A stretch of DNA of 64,000 nt from Trichoplax adhaerens (taxonomy: Eukaryota; Placozoa; Uniplacotomia; Trichoplacea; Trichoplacidae): positions 2,786,580-2,850,579 of the forward strand of contig NW_002060951.1 of NCBI RefSeq assembly GCF_000150275.1. Reading direction: 5' to 3'. Numbering within the stretch: position 1 is the first letter of the stretch; every line of letters begins with the position of its first letter. A program made the position numbers and the translations under genes. The notes under the pieces are model-generated. The model saw nothing but the letters and a program-made list of their open reading frames with translations, did no database searches and was not told where the DNA came from. Shown piece by piece: positions 38,401 to 50,509 of the stretch.

Positions 38401-38519
38401 TACCTAAGTTTCCAACTGACAAGAAAGACCCAGATAGCAAGAGTGAGACACCTGTTCAACTTGCTCACATGAAACGCCGTAATTCGAATATTCCCCAGAA
38501 AACACACAATATATCATAG
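35410..38519 (+). CDS. GAS2L: GAS2-like cytolinker (CH + GAR domains, SxIP motifs)
   Basis: GAS2 family proteins link actin filaments, through a calponin-homology domain, to microtubules, through a GAR domain. Exons: 35410-36183, 36904-37011, 37716-37806 and 38107-38519. The CH domain spans residues about 34-160 ([70 protein letters not shown]). The GAR domain is split over two exons: [20 protein letters not shown], then [14 protein letters not shown] and KHDPC. The C-terminus is Ser-rich and basic. Three S-x-I-P motifs (SMIP near residue 231, SKIP and SNIP in the last exon) resemble EB1-binding sites of GAS2L1/L2/L3. The total is about 460 residues, and the first in-frame ATG follows the GTACA array. 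Confidence 0.93.
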
Positions 38520-40483
38520 ATTTTAGATTTTTTTGCCTGTACTGCAATGATAGTGGTAGTAATTTTAAAATGCATGGTAACCATTTCTGCAATACGATAC
38601 AACAGCTGTACAACATAATGCACGCGTGCTAAATTTTTTTGATATGATACTAAGCATATGAATACAAATATTATGCATACGCACTGTATAGTGTAACGTT
38701 CTGTTACTCTCTCACGTCTTAAATTTTTTCATAACTTGTTTTGTATTCGACTAATCCTGAATTAGAATTGTGATATAGTTAGTATACTTGTAAATTTATA
38801 CAAGATGCCAAGATGTTTGTGAATAATTTATACAATGTTATAGATCGTGTAAATGTAGTATAGCCTTTATATCAACAATAGGATTTAAAGTGCATTTACT
38901 GCAAATATACATGTACTGTACATATACTGCAGGTGTATATCATTTTTTAAAGTTGAATATGTGATTTTCATATATTTCTGCGCTTTTATATGTTCATCTG
39001 CTCATTTAATGTGCGATTGGTATAGATTTGTTAACAATAATGCTTATATCACATGATGATTGTACCATGAAACGATAGGCCAGAAATGCAGTTATGTCGA
39101 TATCCTTAACGGCTAGTGGGACAATTATGAAAGCTTTATAATTTTCGTTTCGTCTCCTCACCTCGCTTTAGACAGCAGACGACAGACACATCACGCTTTA
39201 CTTAAGCTATTGTTGACAAGCGAAGTAATGTGTTTTTTTAGAAATTTTTTAAAAGTGCTTTCAAAAATCGAAGAACTTCTTACGATTATATATAATTTAA
39301 TTATATGCCTTTGTTAGGTTCGCATAATACTACTTAAAATTTATTTACTAATCTGCACCCCCCTCGCCTTTCCTAGTCGCTCAAATGATCTTGTACATAT
39401 ATGATGTATATATAGTAAATGGATACTTATATATGTAATACCAATATTGTTAAATATAAGTTTGTCACAGCATGTGTGGAACGATAGTATTATTTAATTA
39501 AATTATGTGTGAAACAACAGATATGATGTGTGGATTGCAATATTTTTGACAAATCTTTATACGAGTAAATTACCAGTACAATAAAAATTATCAAATCAGC
39601 ATTCATAAAACATGATTACGGCGCTTCTGGATTAATGATTCAATTAAATCTTAACTTAGAATTCTAGCAAAGTTATGAATTATAATCTATAATCATGCAT
39701 CTATTGTAACAAACTTTTACTAGTATAGTTATAAGGTATGATAATACCGGTAAAGAAATTTGAAAACGAAGGGGAACAACAAATTAGACGGCTAATGCTG
39801 TATTAATACAGGCAATAGGGGTGTCAATTGCTAAATCTGTGCAATAGCTCGTGATTCTATAAGAATACGCGTTCATGACATAAGAAGTCTGTTAATCTAT
39901 TCGAAATATCAGATTTCATTTCGTATACTCTCATAATGCGGGTTTAATTAACACTTAATTTTTAATGTATCTTATTGAATACTGAATAAGGTAAAAGTGA
40001 AACAATAGCATTTTAATAACGTCAAACAGAATTAAATTACCGAGTTGAGTACTTTTCTTAGTTAGTATTACTAAATATTAAATATTCTGGTGAGATATCT
40101 CAAAATTCCATCCCAATTACAGTAATGTGCTGTTCAATTATAACAATGTCAAAACTAAAAAACCTAGCAGCGATAGATTAACGTATTTAGTTGAACGAGC
40201 GTGATAGCCCAGTTTAGTAAATTAAACAGTACAGTATACTGAAATTACGGGAAATGACAGCCTTTGTTTACAATGCACTGCGATTTTTAAATCCGCAAGT
40301 TCCACTTTAGCAATCAAGCTCACCATCATATTTATGTCTCGCCTGCCCAGATGATAGTTATTATTCAGTTAACAATATTCATAAACCTCTAATTTATTAT
40401 TGAATTATGCACTATCAAAAACTTATGCAACAAATTTATACAGAATATCTGGTAAAGGTAAGGTTATAGATAAAAATGCGATT
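38520..40483. other. Convergent intergenic region (GAS2L / MED19)
   Basis: This is non-coding, AT-rich sequence between two 3' ends, including the GAS2L 3' untranslated region (an AATAAA near 39581). Only isolated TGTACTGTACAT (about 38911) and ACAGTACAGTATACTG (about 40226) strings occur, not arrays. Confidence 0.65.
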
Positions 40484-43313
40484 CTACTTGATAATATACA
40501 GTACAATACAAATATTCAACTGCAAAAGTAAACTGTATACTGTATACGCTATTGCTAGCTGAGATATGTTTGTCAGGCATATAGTGAAAGACTCTGTGAA
40601 GTTTTTACTTATTCTATGGTCACAATGTGTTTTTATACAATATTTAGCAAAGCATTTAGTAAGATGAAAAGGTTCATAACAGTTTTTTCTTCTTTTTTTC
40701 TTTCTTTTTCTTTTTCTTTTCACCTTCTTCTTGACGTCTCTGAAAAATAATTTGATATAATTTTCAGAGATCATTAAAATATTAATTAATTGACAAATCT
40801 GTTGGTCAGTTAAAAATTGCTGAGATTAATCTATAACATCAACTAACCAGTTTTTTGTGCCTTTTAATTTCATCTGAAAGGATTTGCATAGGACGTTATG
40901 ATTTGTTATAATATTATAAATGATACAGTCGACATTCAGTAGCAACTACAGTATTATACATTGGGTAATAACTTATATCTCGTTGTTCTTCAGATCAATT
41001 ACCGCAGTACATTAAAAATTTCATTAAACATAAAAAGATGTCAATGTATAATAGAAGATTCTTACCATCAGCTCCAGTATTGTTATGACCATCAACCTTT
41101 AATTCACTATTTATTTCCCGGTGTTTGTGTTTTTTATGCCGGTGTTTTTTTCTATTTGACTGTTGATATTGCATCAAGTACTGGTCAGGAATCTATAGCA
41201 TCGCAAAATCGAGATTTTATCAGTAGCTGTACGATTGGTAGCAACGTAACTTGTCGTAATTCTTTCATGTTTAAGTACATGCCTTGCCGGGCATTAAATG
41301 AAATGCGCTTAAAGAATGGTTGGATAACGGCAATAATTCTCTCCCGCCAATCGGAGGCTTATCAATTAGGCCACTCAGACTATAGAATAATATAGCTTGA
41401 AATTAATCAACCTTAAAACAATTATACTATACCATTTGAATTATCATGGTAGGAGTAATTATTGCAAATAATGAATCTGGTGCAGATACACAGTTTCCAA
41501 CTGTTTTATAAGAGCATTTTTTATACAAAACAGTAACTATCTACCGTAAGTTAGCGTTTACTATAAAAAATTGCAATACGTACCCGGGATCAGCTTTCGT
41601 AACCGGCACGTCTACTCTACCTAAGTAAGATGAAACAAATTTATTTTTATTCGTATGATTCCTAGTAGCAACCGTGTATTTAGGGTAAACAGGTAGAAAT
41701 ATTAGATATAATTGTATCTTAACGAAATACGCATAAAGAATACGAGGCATGAAAAAGTATTTACTAACCTAATACACTTTATTATGAGTCAGCAAAGGTG
41801 TAATTTGACATCAGCATAAAATAGTTATGAACGATTATGTAACTTTGTACAAATAGTACACTGTCAGAAGATCTAATAGTTGTGTACAGAATTTACTACA
41901 CATGAATTACAAATGTAATTTTAACTTAAACTACGAACTAAAACAATTCTCGAATTTCGTAATTAGCAGAGAAGATATTTGCAGTCATACGCTGATGGCT
42001 AGATAATTTATTTAATTTTTTGATATACTATGCTTAAAATAGTATCTTAGAATGAACGTCCTGCTAGAAGAAAATACAGAAGGTACGGAGTAAAGGTGGT
42101 AATCCGGTAACGTTATACAGTATGTACTTTGCTTGGATTACTTAGAGACGTTCCGGCAATGTGAAAATCTATCTCTGTAGCTTAACTATAAAATATGTAC
42201 ACCGCTAAATCAGTAGCACTGTGCACATTAGGGTAAACGTATAATTATATATTATCATTACATGTATTAAATATTACTGGAAGCTTATACAGTATTGTAA
42301 TAAAAGTTTAAAAGTTTTATATTCTAAAGAGGTCCAGAGAATATAAGGTCAAAGGTAACCACAAGTGCGAATACGATGTTTACGGCTATTAAAATACGTT
42401 GTAATTATATACCAATATCATTTATTCACTACTAACATTTACGTCTGATTGTAGATTAATAGCAGCCTGATCTCTCAAGACATTCGAGTACAGTACTACA
42501 ATACACTAAGTGATTAGTCATGATTGCAAATTACGGCAAATCAATTCTTATCCAGAGAATTTTTAAATATTGGAATATTTTATTATTCTACGATTACATC
42601 AGAACTACACGTGTATGCTTGTATTACACATCATAAGTCAAGTTCAGCAAAGAAAATTATTTATGTGTATGATATAATTTAAGTTACTCAATAATAACTC
42701 GTACCATATTAATCTACTGTACAATTGATTTATGTTGATTGATCAGTAACTCCGCATACAATGTACTGTACAGTACGGTATACAGCGTCTTGCTATCATT
42801 CATGATCATGACGACAAATGCAGAATTTATGTAGTGTTATAATCGTATAACAACTGATTAATCATATATAATGATGCGTGGTGCATGTGCGACAAAGTTC
42901 ATTTACTATAATATATGGTTATTAAACTAGTAATACAGACGTGTCGGTTTTTCGTACACAAGTACAGTATTTGCATTTTGCTTTAAATTAACAGTAAATA
43001 CGCAGATAGGCCTCGTTTGAGTCGTTTCCACTAGCTAAAAAGCTACAGTACTGTAATATATAGTAACAATTTTTAAAAAGTTGACGACTAAGTACTGTAA
43101 TTTAATCGCGTCACTATGGAAAGATTTAAGAATCGACAAATTTCGGTGACTACGATAGTGTTTGTATACGATTTTAATAAATTACATTATTTGCTACTCA
43201 CCTGGCAATTCAGGTAAAAATGTACTAAGATTTTCTTTCAGTTTCCTTCCGTGATATTGATTATATATATCGATCAAGTCACATTCAACGATTAAATTTG
43301 ATGCTCCACTCAT
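40484..43313 (-). CDS. MED19: Mediator subunit MED19
   Basis: MED19 sits in the Mediator head/hook region that bridges activators and RNA polymerase II. Exons on the minus strand: 43313-43202 (MSGASNLIVECDLIDIYN; HGRKLKENLSTFLPELPG, the family signature), 41620-41584 (RVDVPVTKADPG), 41379-41283 (LSGLIDKPPIGGRELLPL, AFHLMPGK), 41192-41066 (IPDQYLMQYQ, then the basic KKHRHKKHKHR stretch), and a final Lys-rich exon from 40739. The intron after exon 3 has a GC donor (AAG|GCATGT). The first intron is 1.6 kb. The last exon has a CAGAG tandem acceptor. One site gives a short tail ending at 40720; the other, two bases on, gives a K/R-rich frame open to 40484. A third frame, ending at 40674, is the most MED19-like but does not fit the phase. 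The exact C-terminus is therefore uncertain. Confidence 0.88.
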
Positions 43314-44261
43314 CTTAGCTGGAACCACTGTAATAGTGATAAATCAATCACCAGTTAAAATTGAATATACAGATATAATTGCGTAAAAAAGTATTTCATA
43401 TTCGTTGCTTGCAGTTTCACTCGCAAGAAATTCTTTATTAACTAATCCACACTACCCAGTGTAATTGCTATCTTTAAAAATGTGCGTTAATATAACCTGC
43501 AAACGAGCGCATGGATACCTGGATTATCACTTAATAAATAAAAGTTGGAAAATTCGTTTCGGTTACGGTCAGGCTTAGATCTTTCAGTACTGTTATCTTT
43601 TTCATGTTCTCCAAAGCCGCTTTCCATGACATAGGGCAAAATTTTCTATTTTTGCAATCTCTAATCTTTACAGTTATGTCGTTTTAGTTAGTTTACTCTA
43701 CAGTACTGCTAGTGCGCTTCTCTTCGTTTCAATGAAATGAAATACTGTACTTACTACATGTACCGTACTGTACTGTACAGTACAGTACAGTACATGAATT
43801 AAGCAACACTGGTAAGAATACTGTACAATGCTACAGTACAGTACTGTACTTGTATGGTAGCTGTTAACTAGTCCCTGGTTAAAGATAAAAGGCCCCTCTT
43901 TTCCTTTGTGCACAGTGTACTGTACAAGTGTACAGTACAGTACAGTACAGAATTGTAGAGTGTACTGTACAGTACTATGAAAAGTACTGTACTGTACAGT
44001 ACTGTACGAACAAAAAAATCGCTATCATCTGTGTTACCCGGGTACAGCAATCTTAAGACTGAAAGTGTGCAAAAAGTACTGTACTGTTCGAGCAAAAAAT
44101 CGCTATCATCTGTGTTGCCCGGTTACTGTGTACAGTACAGTACAGTACTGTACAGTACTTTATAAATACCACATGCACGGTACTACAGTACAGTACAGTA
44201 CTACGGCGAAGTGATAAATTAAATTTAACCTCCTTAAAGACTGACAGTGTGCGAATTCGTC
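43314..44261. repeat. MED19/GALM divergent intergenic region with a GTACA/TGTAC array and a duplicated module
   Basis: The shared upstream region of MED19 and GALM has dense GTACAGTAC strings at 43750-44210. A module containing AAATCGCTATCATCTGTGTT and CCCGG is present twice (43980-44045 and 44071-44126); the copies differ mainly by about 10 bp of the GTAC repeat. A sequence like CTTAAGACTGAAAGTGTGC between them recurs, altered, at 44233-44253. Confidence 0.8.
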
Positions 44262-46988
44262 ATGACCTCAATTAGGAAAGAACCAATTTCTTATAACGGC
44301 AAGCAGTTAGAGAGATTCATATTAAAGAATAAATCTCTAGAACTGCACCTTAACTCTTACGGCATTATAATCGAGAAAATTATAGTGACTGACAGGTAAA
44401 GATTTAAGATTAAATTAATTTTATTATCGAAAACTAATTACTGTACAGTGTACAGTACTAGAGCAAACGAGACTGTTACCAATAGTTATTTTAAGTGTGA
44501 GTAAAAGGTGTAAGCCTAACTATGAGGAGGTTATTATAAATTGTAATATTATAGATTAGATTACAGTATATTCTTATGAAGACTTCACAATACCATACTG
44601 CACATGCCGTTTTCATAAACAGTAAACAAAACTCTTTTTTTTACAGAGAAGGAAATTCAATCGATGTTGCTTTAGGTTATGACGGAATTGAAGGTCTGTT
44701 GTTGTAATGACTGGGTTTTTAGCTTAATGTACTATATACTAGCCGCCATCTAAAATTACTTTATTAAGCACAATCGACTGTTTATGTCGCATAGTGCTTT
44801 TGTTTTCGGATTTCGGAGGGAATAAGAAGGAAGTTGCGAAACACTGATATTTTGCTTTATATTACTATTACAACCTTAAAGCATATTGCTATTGTACAGT
44901 AGTAAATCAAAATAGTAGATAGGCCATGATGTACAATTTCGGGTTAGTTAACATACAAAAGTATAGTAAGTACGCGTATGTGCACTCTGATGTAATTCAC
45001 TGCTATCTATAGTAGAGTTATAACACTAGACAGTAGACTGATATTAATAATAATACCTTAATATCTTTATATTGCATAGTAATTTTGTCCGCAATACAAT
45101 AAGTCGGAAATGCACCTATATACTTTTAATTTTGGGTTTTTAGGTTACTGTAAGGACAACGTATATTTGGGTTGCGTGGTCGGTCGCGTAGCTAACCGAA
45201 TTGCTAAGGGCCAGTTTACCTTAGATAATAAACAATATCAACTTGCTGTTAATAATGGACCGAATCATCTCCACGGAGGGCCTAATGGATTTAGTAAGGT
45301 CTGTATACTTGTAGGGCTGTAAGACAAAACCGTTCCAGACATTTTGTACATTCTAGATATCTTTCCATTGTACTGTATTTCGAAAAAAATTGCATTGTGG
45401 TAATACTATCTGTATAGTACCGTAAATAACCCAAAAATAAGATCAAATCTGCAGCAACAATGCTTGCACTGATCATGGTAAACGCTCTTACGAAAATATC
45501 GAAGAAGCGATAGGCATTTAGAAGAAAAAAGTTGTTTTTAAGATCTGTAAGACTCTGTAAAAGATACTTTCGCATTAACTTACAACTTTATCAATGGAAA
45601 GATATAATTAACTTCTCGCTTCGGTATAAAATCTCTGCGTCAATCATATAGAGCTTGATCATTAAGAATTAACTTAAAATGTCTATAACTAATGCAAAGA
45701 TTACGTACGTTCTAGATATTTCTTTCTGAGACACAGCTAAATAATCGTCATAAAATAAAATAAATATTTTACTAGGCGATCTGGAGTGCAGAGCAATCAA
45801 CAAACGATAGCGTAACATTTAAGTATGTGAGTGTCGATGGTGAAGAGAGTTATCCTGGTCAGGTGTCAGTAACAGTTACATGTACACTAAGAGGAAGTGA
45901 AATTATCTTGGATTATGCAGCTACGTCATTAGAACCGACCCCAATTAATTTGACCAATCATACCTACTTTAATCTTGGTGGCCACGTAAGCTTTCCGTCG
46001 ATCGTTAAAGAATTTGCGGATATTTAATTTAAACAGAGACATGTCATATATGATACTTATCTTAGGATTCCGGAGATATAAGAAATCACATCATACAAAT
46101 TAATAGCGAGTATTATACTCCTTTGGATGATGTGCAAATTCCTACTGGTAATTACAGTACAGTACAGTAGTTATATATGCGGATGAATTTTTGATTATGT
46201 GTATAATAACATATAAGTGAAAGTATTTGAATTTTTTAATATAAAGGTGAAATTACTTCGGTTAAGGGAACTCCTTTTGATTTCATGTCACCTAAGCCAA
46301 TTGGTAAAAATATGCCCGAAGGTGGATACGATCATAACTTTTGCTTGGCAGAGTGTACAGGACCTTGTATTAGGTAAAATAGTGCATTGTATAAAGCTGA
46401 ACTTTCTTAAATCAGTACAGTAAAATTGCTTCTGAATACTTCAAGATCTATTAAGGTATGACTTTCCATCAATATATTGAATACAGTTTAGTACGTAATT
46501 AAATTGATACAATCAATGTTTTAGACTAGCATAATTACTTATGCTGCTTTGCTTAATCTACAATTTCAACTAAACCCGAAGATCATTTGTAAATTTTACA
46601 AAAAATAAATACGTTCACTTTAACGTAGGGTAACTGAACCAAACAGTGGGCGCATATTAGAAGTTTTTACAAATCAACCAGGAGTGCAATTCTATACTGC
46701 TAACTACCTAAATGGTATTGAGGGTAAGGGTGGTGCAGTATATAATAAGCATTCTGGATTTTGTTTGGAAACACAAAACTATCCGAATGCAATCAATCAG
46801 GTAATGTAAAACAAGGGAATTTTCTTATTTGACCATAATCCGCTAAAGTGCCTCATAGCTTACAAAACTAAGTTAGAGGTAAACAGGCTTGTTATCTTTT
46901 TTAGGACAACTTTCCTTCGTGTGTGATCCGACCTGGAGGACCTGATTACAAACATCGCACCGTTTATAAATTTTGCAACATAAATTAA
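44262..46988 (+). CDS. GALM: Galactose mutarotase (aldose 1-epimerase)
   Basis: The enzyme interconverts alpha and beta anomers of galactose or glucose at the entry to the Leloir pathway in the cytosol. Exons: 44262-44395, 44647-44693, 45144-45298, 45776-45985, 46066-46147, 46247-46373, 46629-46800 and 46905-46988, all in phase. Family motifs in order: VVGRVANRIAKGQF, NHLHGGPNGFSK, INLTNHTYFNLGGH (catalytic His), GGYDHNFCL (Asp), PGVQFYTANYL and SGFCLETQNYPNAINQ (catalytic Glu). The length, about 335 residues, is typical. Exon 1 (MTSIRKEPISYNG) is less conserved, but it splices in phase. Confidence 0.96.
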
Positions 46989-47437
46989 TGGTCATCAGAC
47001 TGCATTTTACAACACTCTCATAAAATACCCATGACTAGAATTCTATATTTTCATTACACTTTATCTAGTAAATAGTAAATCGTCCTTCATTATTTGTAGA
47101 TGCGTAAAGAACTGTTTACAGAGAACTTTCTATACCATTTATATCAAAATGAGTAAAAAATACTTTCTGACTTTAATTTTGAATTCGTGTTAAGAATGAC
47201 GACAAAAGTATTGATAAGATTCTAAGTAAAACAATTACCATAACGTTGCAATATTTTTATGAAGTGCCACTTTTTTGATAGAAGATTCAAAGTGGGAAAT
47301 ATGAGTTAATAAATAAGAATAGAGTTGACGATACTGTCATAAAATTAGTTAGTTTGAAGAATTATGGACATTTTTACATTTTAAAGTGATTCTAGTTCCT
47401 GTAATTGTTAAATCTGAATTATGATTTCTCATGTGGT
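46989..47437. other. Convergent intergenic region (GALM / DPF)
   Basis: About 450 bp of AT-rich sequence between two 3' ends. It has no repeats of the GTACA type and no ORF. Confidence 0.7.
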
Positions 47438-50400
47438 CTATCCGTTATTTTTTAGGCAAACACTGCACGCCCAACGACCTAATAAGACATTATATACAAT
47501 AGAATTATTTCTTTTGCAATAACATTAAAAGATAAAACTAGATAATTTTTGATAATGATGTTGTCTATCGTATAAATTTCTTAATAGTCAATACCTTCAG
47601 GTGGATGATCAATAGGTGGACTAAGACAATACATATGATAACCTCTATCACAGTCATCACAGAATAGAAGCTTATCCTGTAAAATTTAGAAACAGTTACC
47701 GCGAAATATTTTAAATATGACGGCTCTTTCACAACCCCTGCCATAAAATTATCACTTACATCATTATCAGAAGTACCACAGATACTGCATGATTTACACT
47801 CAATGCACTGCCACGCGTACATCAAAACGGTATCAGTTAGAGAAGGAGTAAATTTTAAACAAGATGGATGACCTATTATAGAATTTTATAAATGTTATGA
47901 GATACAATATAATAACCCTCAACGTCCGTTTTCACATAAAGAATGATTGAAACCTGATCTGCCACAATCGGCACAAGAAATCAAACGTTCTGATTGTCCA
48001 GTCTTTTTATTTAGGTTAACGTCACCAAGACAAAAGTCACAGTAGCGATTTGATTCTACACTAGTAGAGACAGATGACATGATCTTTGCTATCTTTGGCG
48101 GCCGTCCGGATTCGCGAGTAATCTTGATTTTGGACAGATTCTGAATATTATGCGCATGAATATAATGATATTTTAATCCAGGTGGATTCTTGTATCTACG
48201 TCCACACACTAACAAATCATTATATAGGCGCAATAAAACAGTGAATACTTTCATTAGTAGCAACCACAAAAAAATGCACCTACACGTAGATTAACAAAAC
48301 CAATATTCGAAAAGCTTAAAAATTATCATCTAATAGAAAAAGTGCCTTATATAATTATTACAGTCACAGGCGTATGGTTTTTCGTCGATATTTGCGTCCA
48401 TTTGATAAATTTGGTCGTTAAGTTTATGATTCAAAGCTTTTCCCTAAAACATCGGAAGTACTTGCAGGTTATATATTTGTCGGAAACGATACCGTAGAAG
48501 CTATTGTTTCAGAAACTATATTTACCGTAAGTATATTACATAGTTAGATAAAGAATTAAAATCAAAATATAATATCGTATCTATCACTATACAGTGTTGG
48601 ACCTGATAGCTGGGCAATAATATTTTAATTTTTGTTACGACATGTTTATTCCATATTTTATAAGCTACAGTAATCAAAGGACTCATTGAGCTGCTGCAGG
48701 TTACCTTTTTCAAATTATTTCGTTCTCTTGTAGGCACTATAGTAGAATCATCTTCTAAGGTGTCATTAACTGTAACCTTTTCTGCTACATTAATAAGATC
48801 AGAACTATCGAATTCATCGGTTTCATCGTCAACGTCACTAAATAAATGGGGAATACAAAAAATTTTAGACAAGATACTCATTATATGCATGACGTCCCAG
48901 TTCCAGGCCGTCACTAACCCTATCGAGGTCGCTTTAAGCAATTTCAGTAGCAATTTACGCAAAATTTCATGAGGATTACCAAATACTCATCCCACTGATT
49001 ATAATTATAGATCAAAAAAAACTTTGGATCATCTCTGTATCAGACTTAAAATGTTGCTAGGCTACAGTATTATATTTATATACCTGTTATTTTCACTCTT
49101 CACTTTTTCAATACCAGTGATCTTACTTCCGGTATTACTATCTGCAGGAACTAAAACAATAATTTATTAATTTCTGATGCACCTTCTTTTCTCTGAATAT
49201 ACGCTGAGCGATATAATCCTCTTTTACAAGCTATTAATTCATAGTTTAATACAATTCAGAAATGCTAAGTAACTTGGTATGCCATATTCAACACCGAAAG
49301 AGTGAGATCGACACCAAGGTAAGGAATACATAGTATCATATACTGTAATAATCAAAGTATAAGTGCTATAATAGAATCAACATTAAGAAAACCCACAGTA
49401 TCCTTGATTATCAAAACTCTTCCGAGCTCTGTTACATTACTTTTGTATTGTAGATGCAAATTTTAGTCACAGTCATAAGGTAATAGATGACAGTGAGCGA
49501 CTATTAATTTAGGAGTCAAGATTAGCTGTAGCCACGCGTAATTATACTATTTTAATAGATGTTTCGGAGGAACTATCAAATCACAATACATTACATCAAA
49601 AAAGAGCGATTAGTAAACAGTTACTTTATATGATTCGATAGATCGAGCATTTTTACAGCTGGTAATGTCAAAATACTCTAACTTTTATAAAAATCACGTC
49701 ATATAAACTGCGACTGTCATCAAATAGAGCAAGAATTCTAATATACATAATATACTTTACTCAAGAGGAGCTACAGGCAATACGCGCATTTCTACAGTAT
49801 AACACTACGTAATACGCAATGATTATCGTATTGCATACGTACGTACTAGAGTAATATTGAGTAACACACAGCAGTGTTTAACACCTTCTCATCTTATTCA
49901 CTTCAAAATCCGAAATTGTTTCCTATATAAGCTGTTTTAGATCATAAATGGATTTAATTTACTATTTTACATGTGTATTTGTACTGTATTTAGTGTTGTG
50001 GGATTGTCGCTGAATAAGATATAAGGACTGTTTTCCTACTTTGAGTAGTCTATGCAGCATGCAACCTGAAATTAGAGGAAAGTTTATTATTCACGCATTG
50101 CCATATTTTATGCATATAACGATGCGTGCTATGTGTTGAGGTATTGCATGAATATTAATATTAAAAAGGCTCACAAGAAAATGCCTTAATTCCGGTTTCA
50201 AGTTCACTTGAACGATAGCGCAAAGTATAGCACGATAGATCCAAGACTGAATTACCTGAAGCATCTAACTGTTGTTGTTCGATTGTTTCGTTGTCCTCAA
50301 GTTTCTTACGTCTATATCGCACAGCCGTATAACTGTAAATTTGGCCGGATTCGATTCCTTTGTGCCTTTGCTTTGATGTCATCCATAAGTAGCAAGGCCT

Positions 50401-50509
50401 TTGTTCAGTTGCAGTATGAGTATCAAAGTAAGGAAGTCGAGATTGTCGATTACGAGATAATGTGACGTTATAGGTTGCAGCAACTTCAATGACCTCACGG
50501 TATGGATCT
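47438..50509 (-). CDS. DPF2: DPF/BAF45-type double PHD finger protein (5' exon not resolved)
   Basis: DPF proteins are BAF chromatin-remodelling subunits that read acylated histone H3 tails. Minus-strand exons: 50509-50256, 49150-49084, 48837-48705, 48443-48362, 48208-47954, 47872-47760, 47676-47595 and 47478-47438. The N-terminal Requiem domain reads [12 protein letters not shown] and RLPYFDTHT, then [15 protein letters not shown]. An acidic linker follows ([13 protein letters not shown]). The Kruppel-type C2H2 finger is split over two exons (KPYACD, then [20 protein letters not shown]). The tandem PHD fingers are [66 protein letters not shown] and WACSVCLKN, stopping soon after. All zinc ligands are present. 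A first coding exon with the start codon must lie upstream, in or beyond the repeat-rich region. The paralogue number (DPF1/2/3) cannot be assigned. Confidence 0.93.

Noticed and set aside
40680-40740. The CTTTTTC-rich tract as a microsatellite of its own
   Set aside because: It is the Lys-rich last exon of MED19 read on the opposite strand.
40961-41395. 144-codon plus-strand ORF
   Set aside because: It is antisense to three MED19 exons that splice in phase and match the family; the plus-strand protein looks like nothing known.
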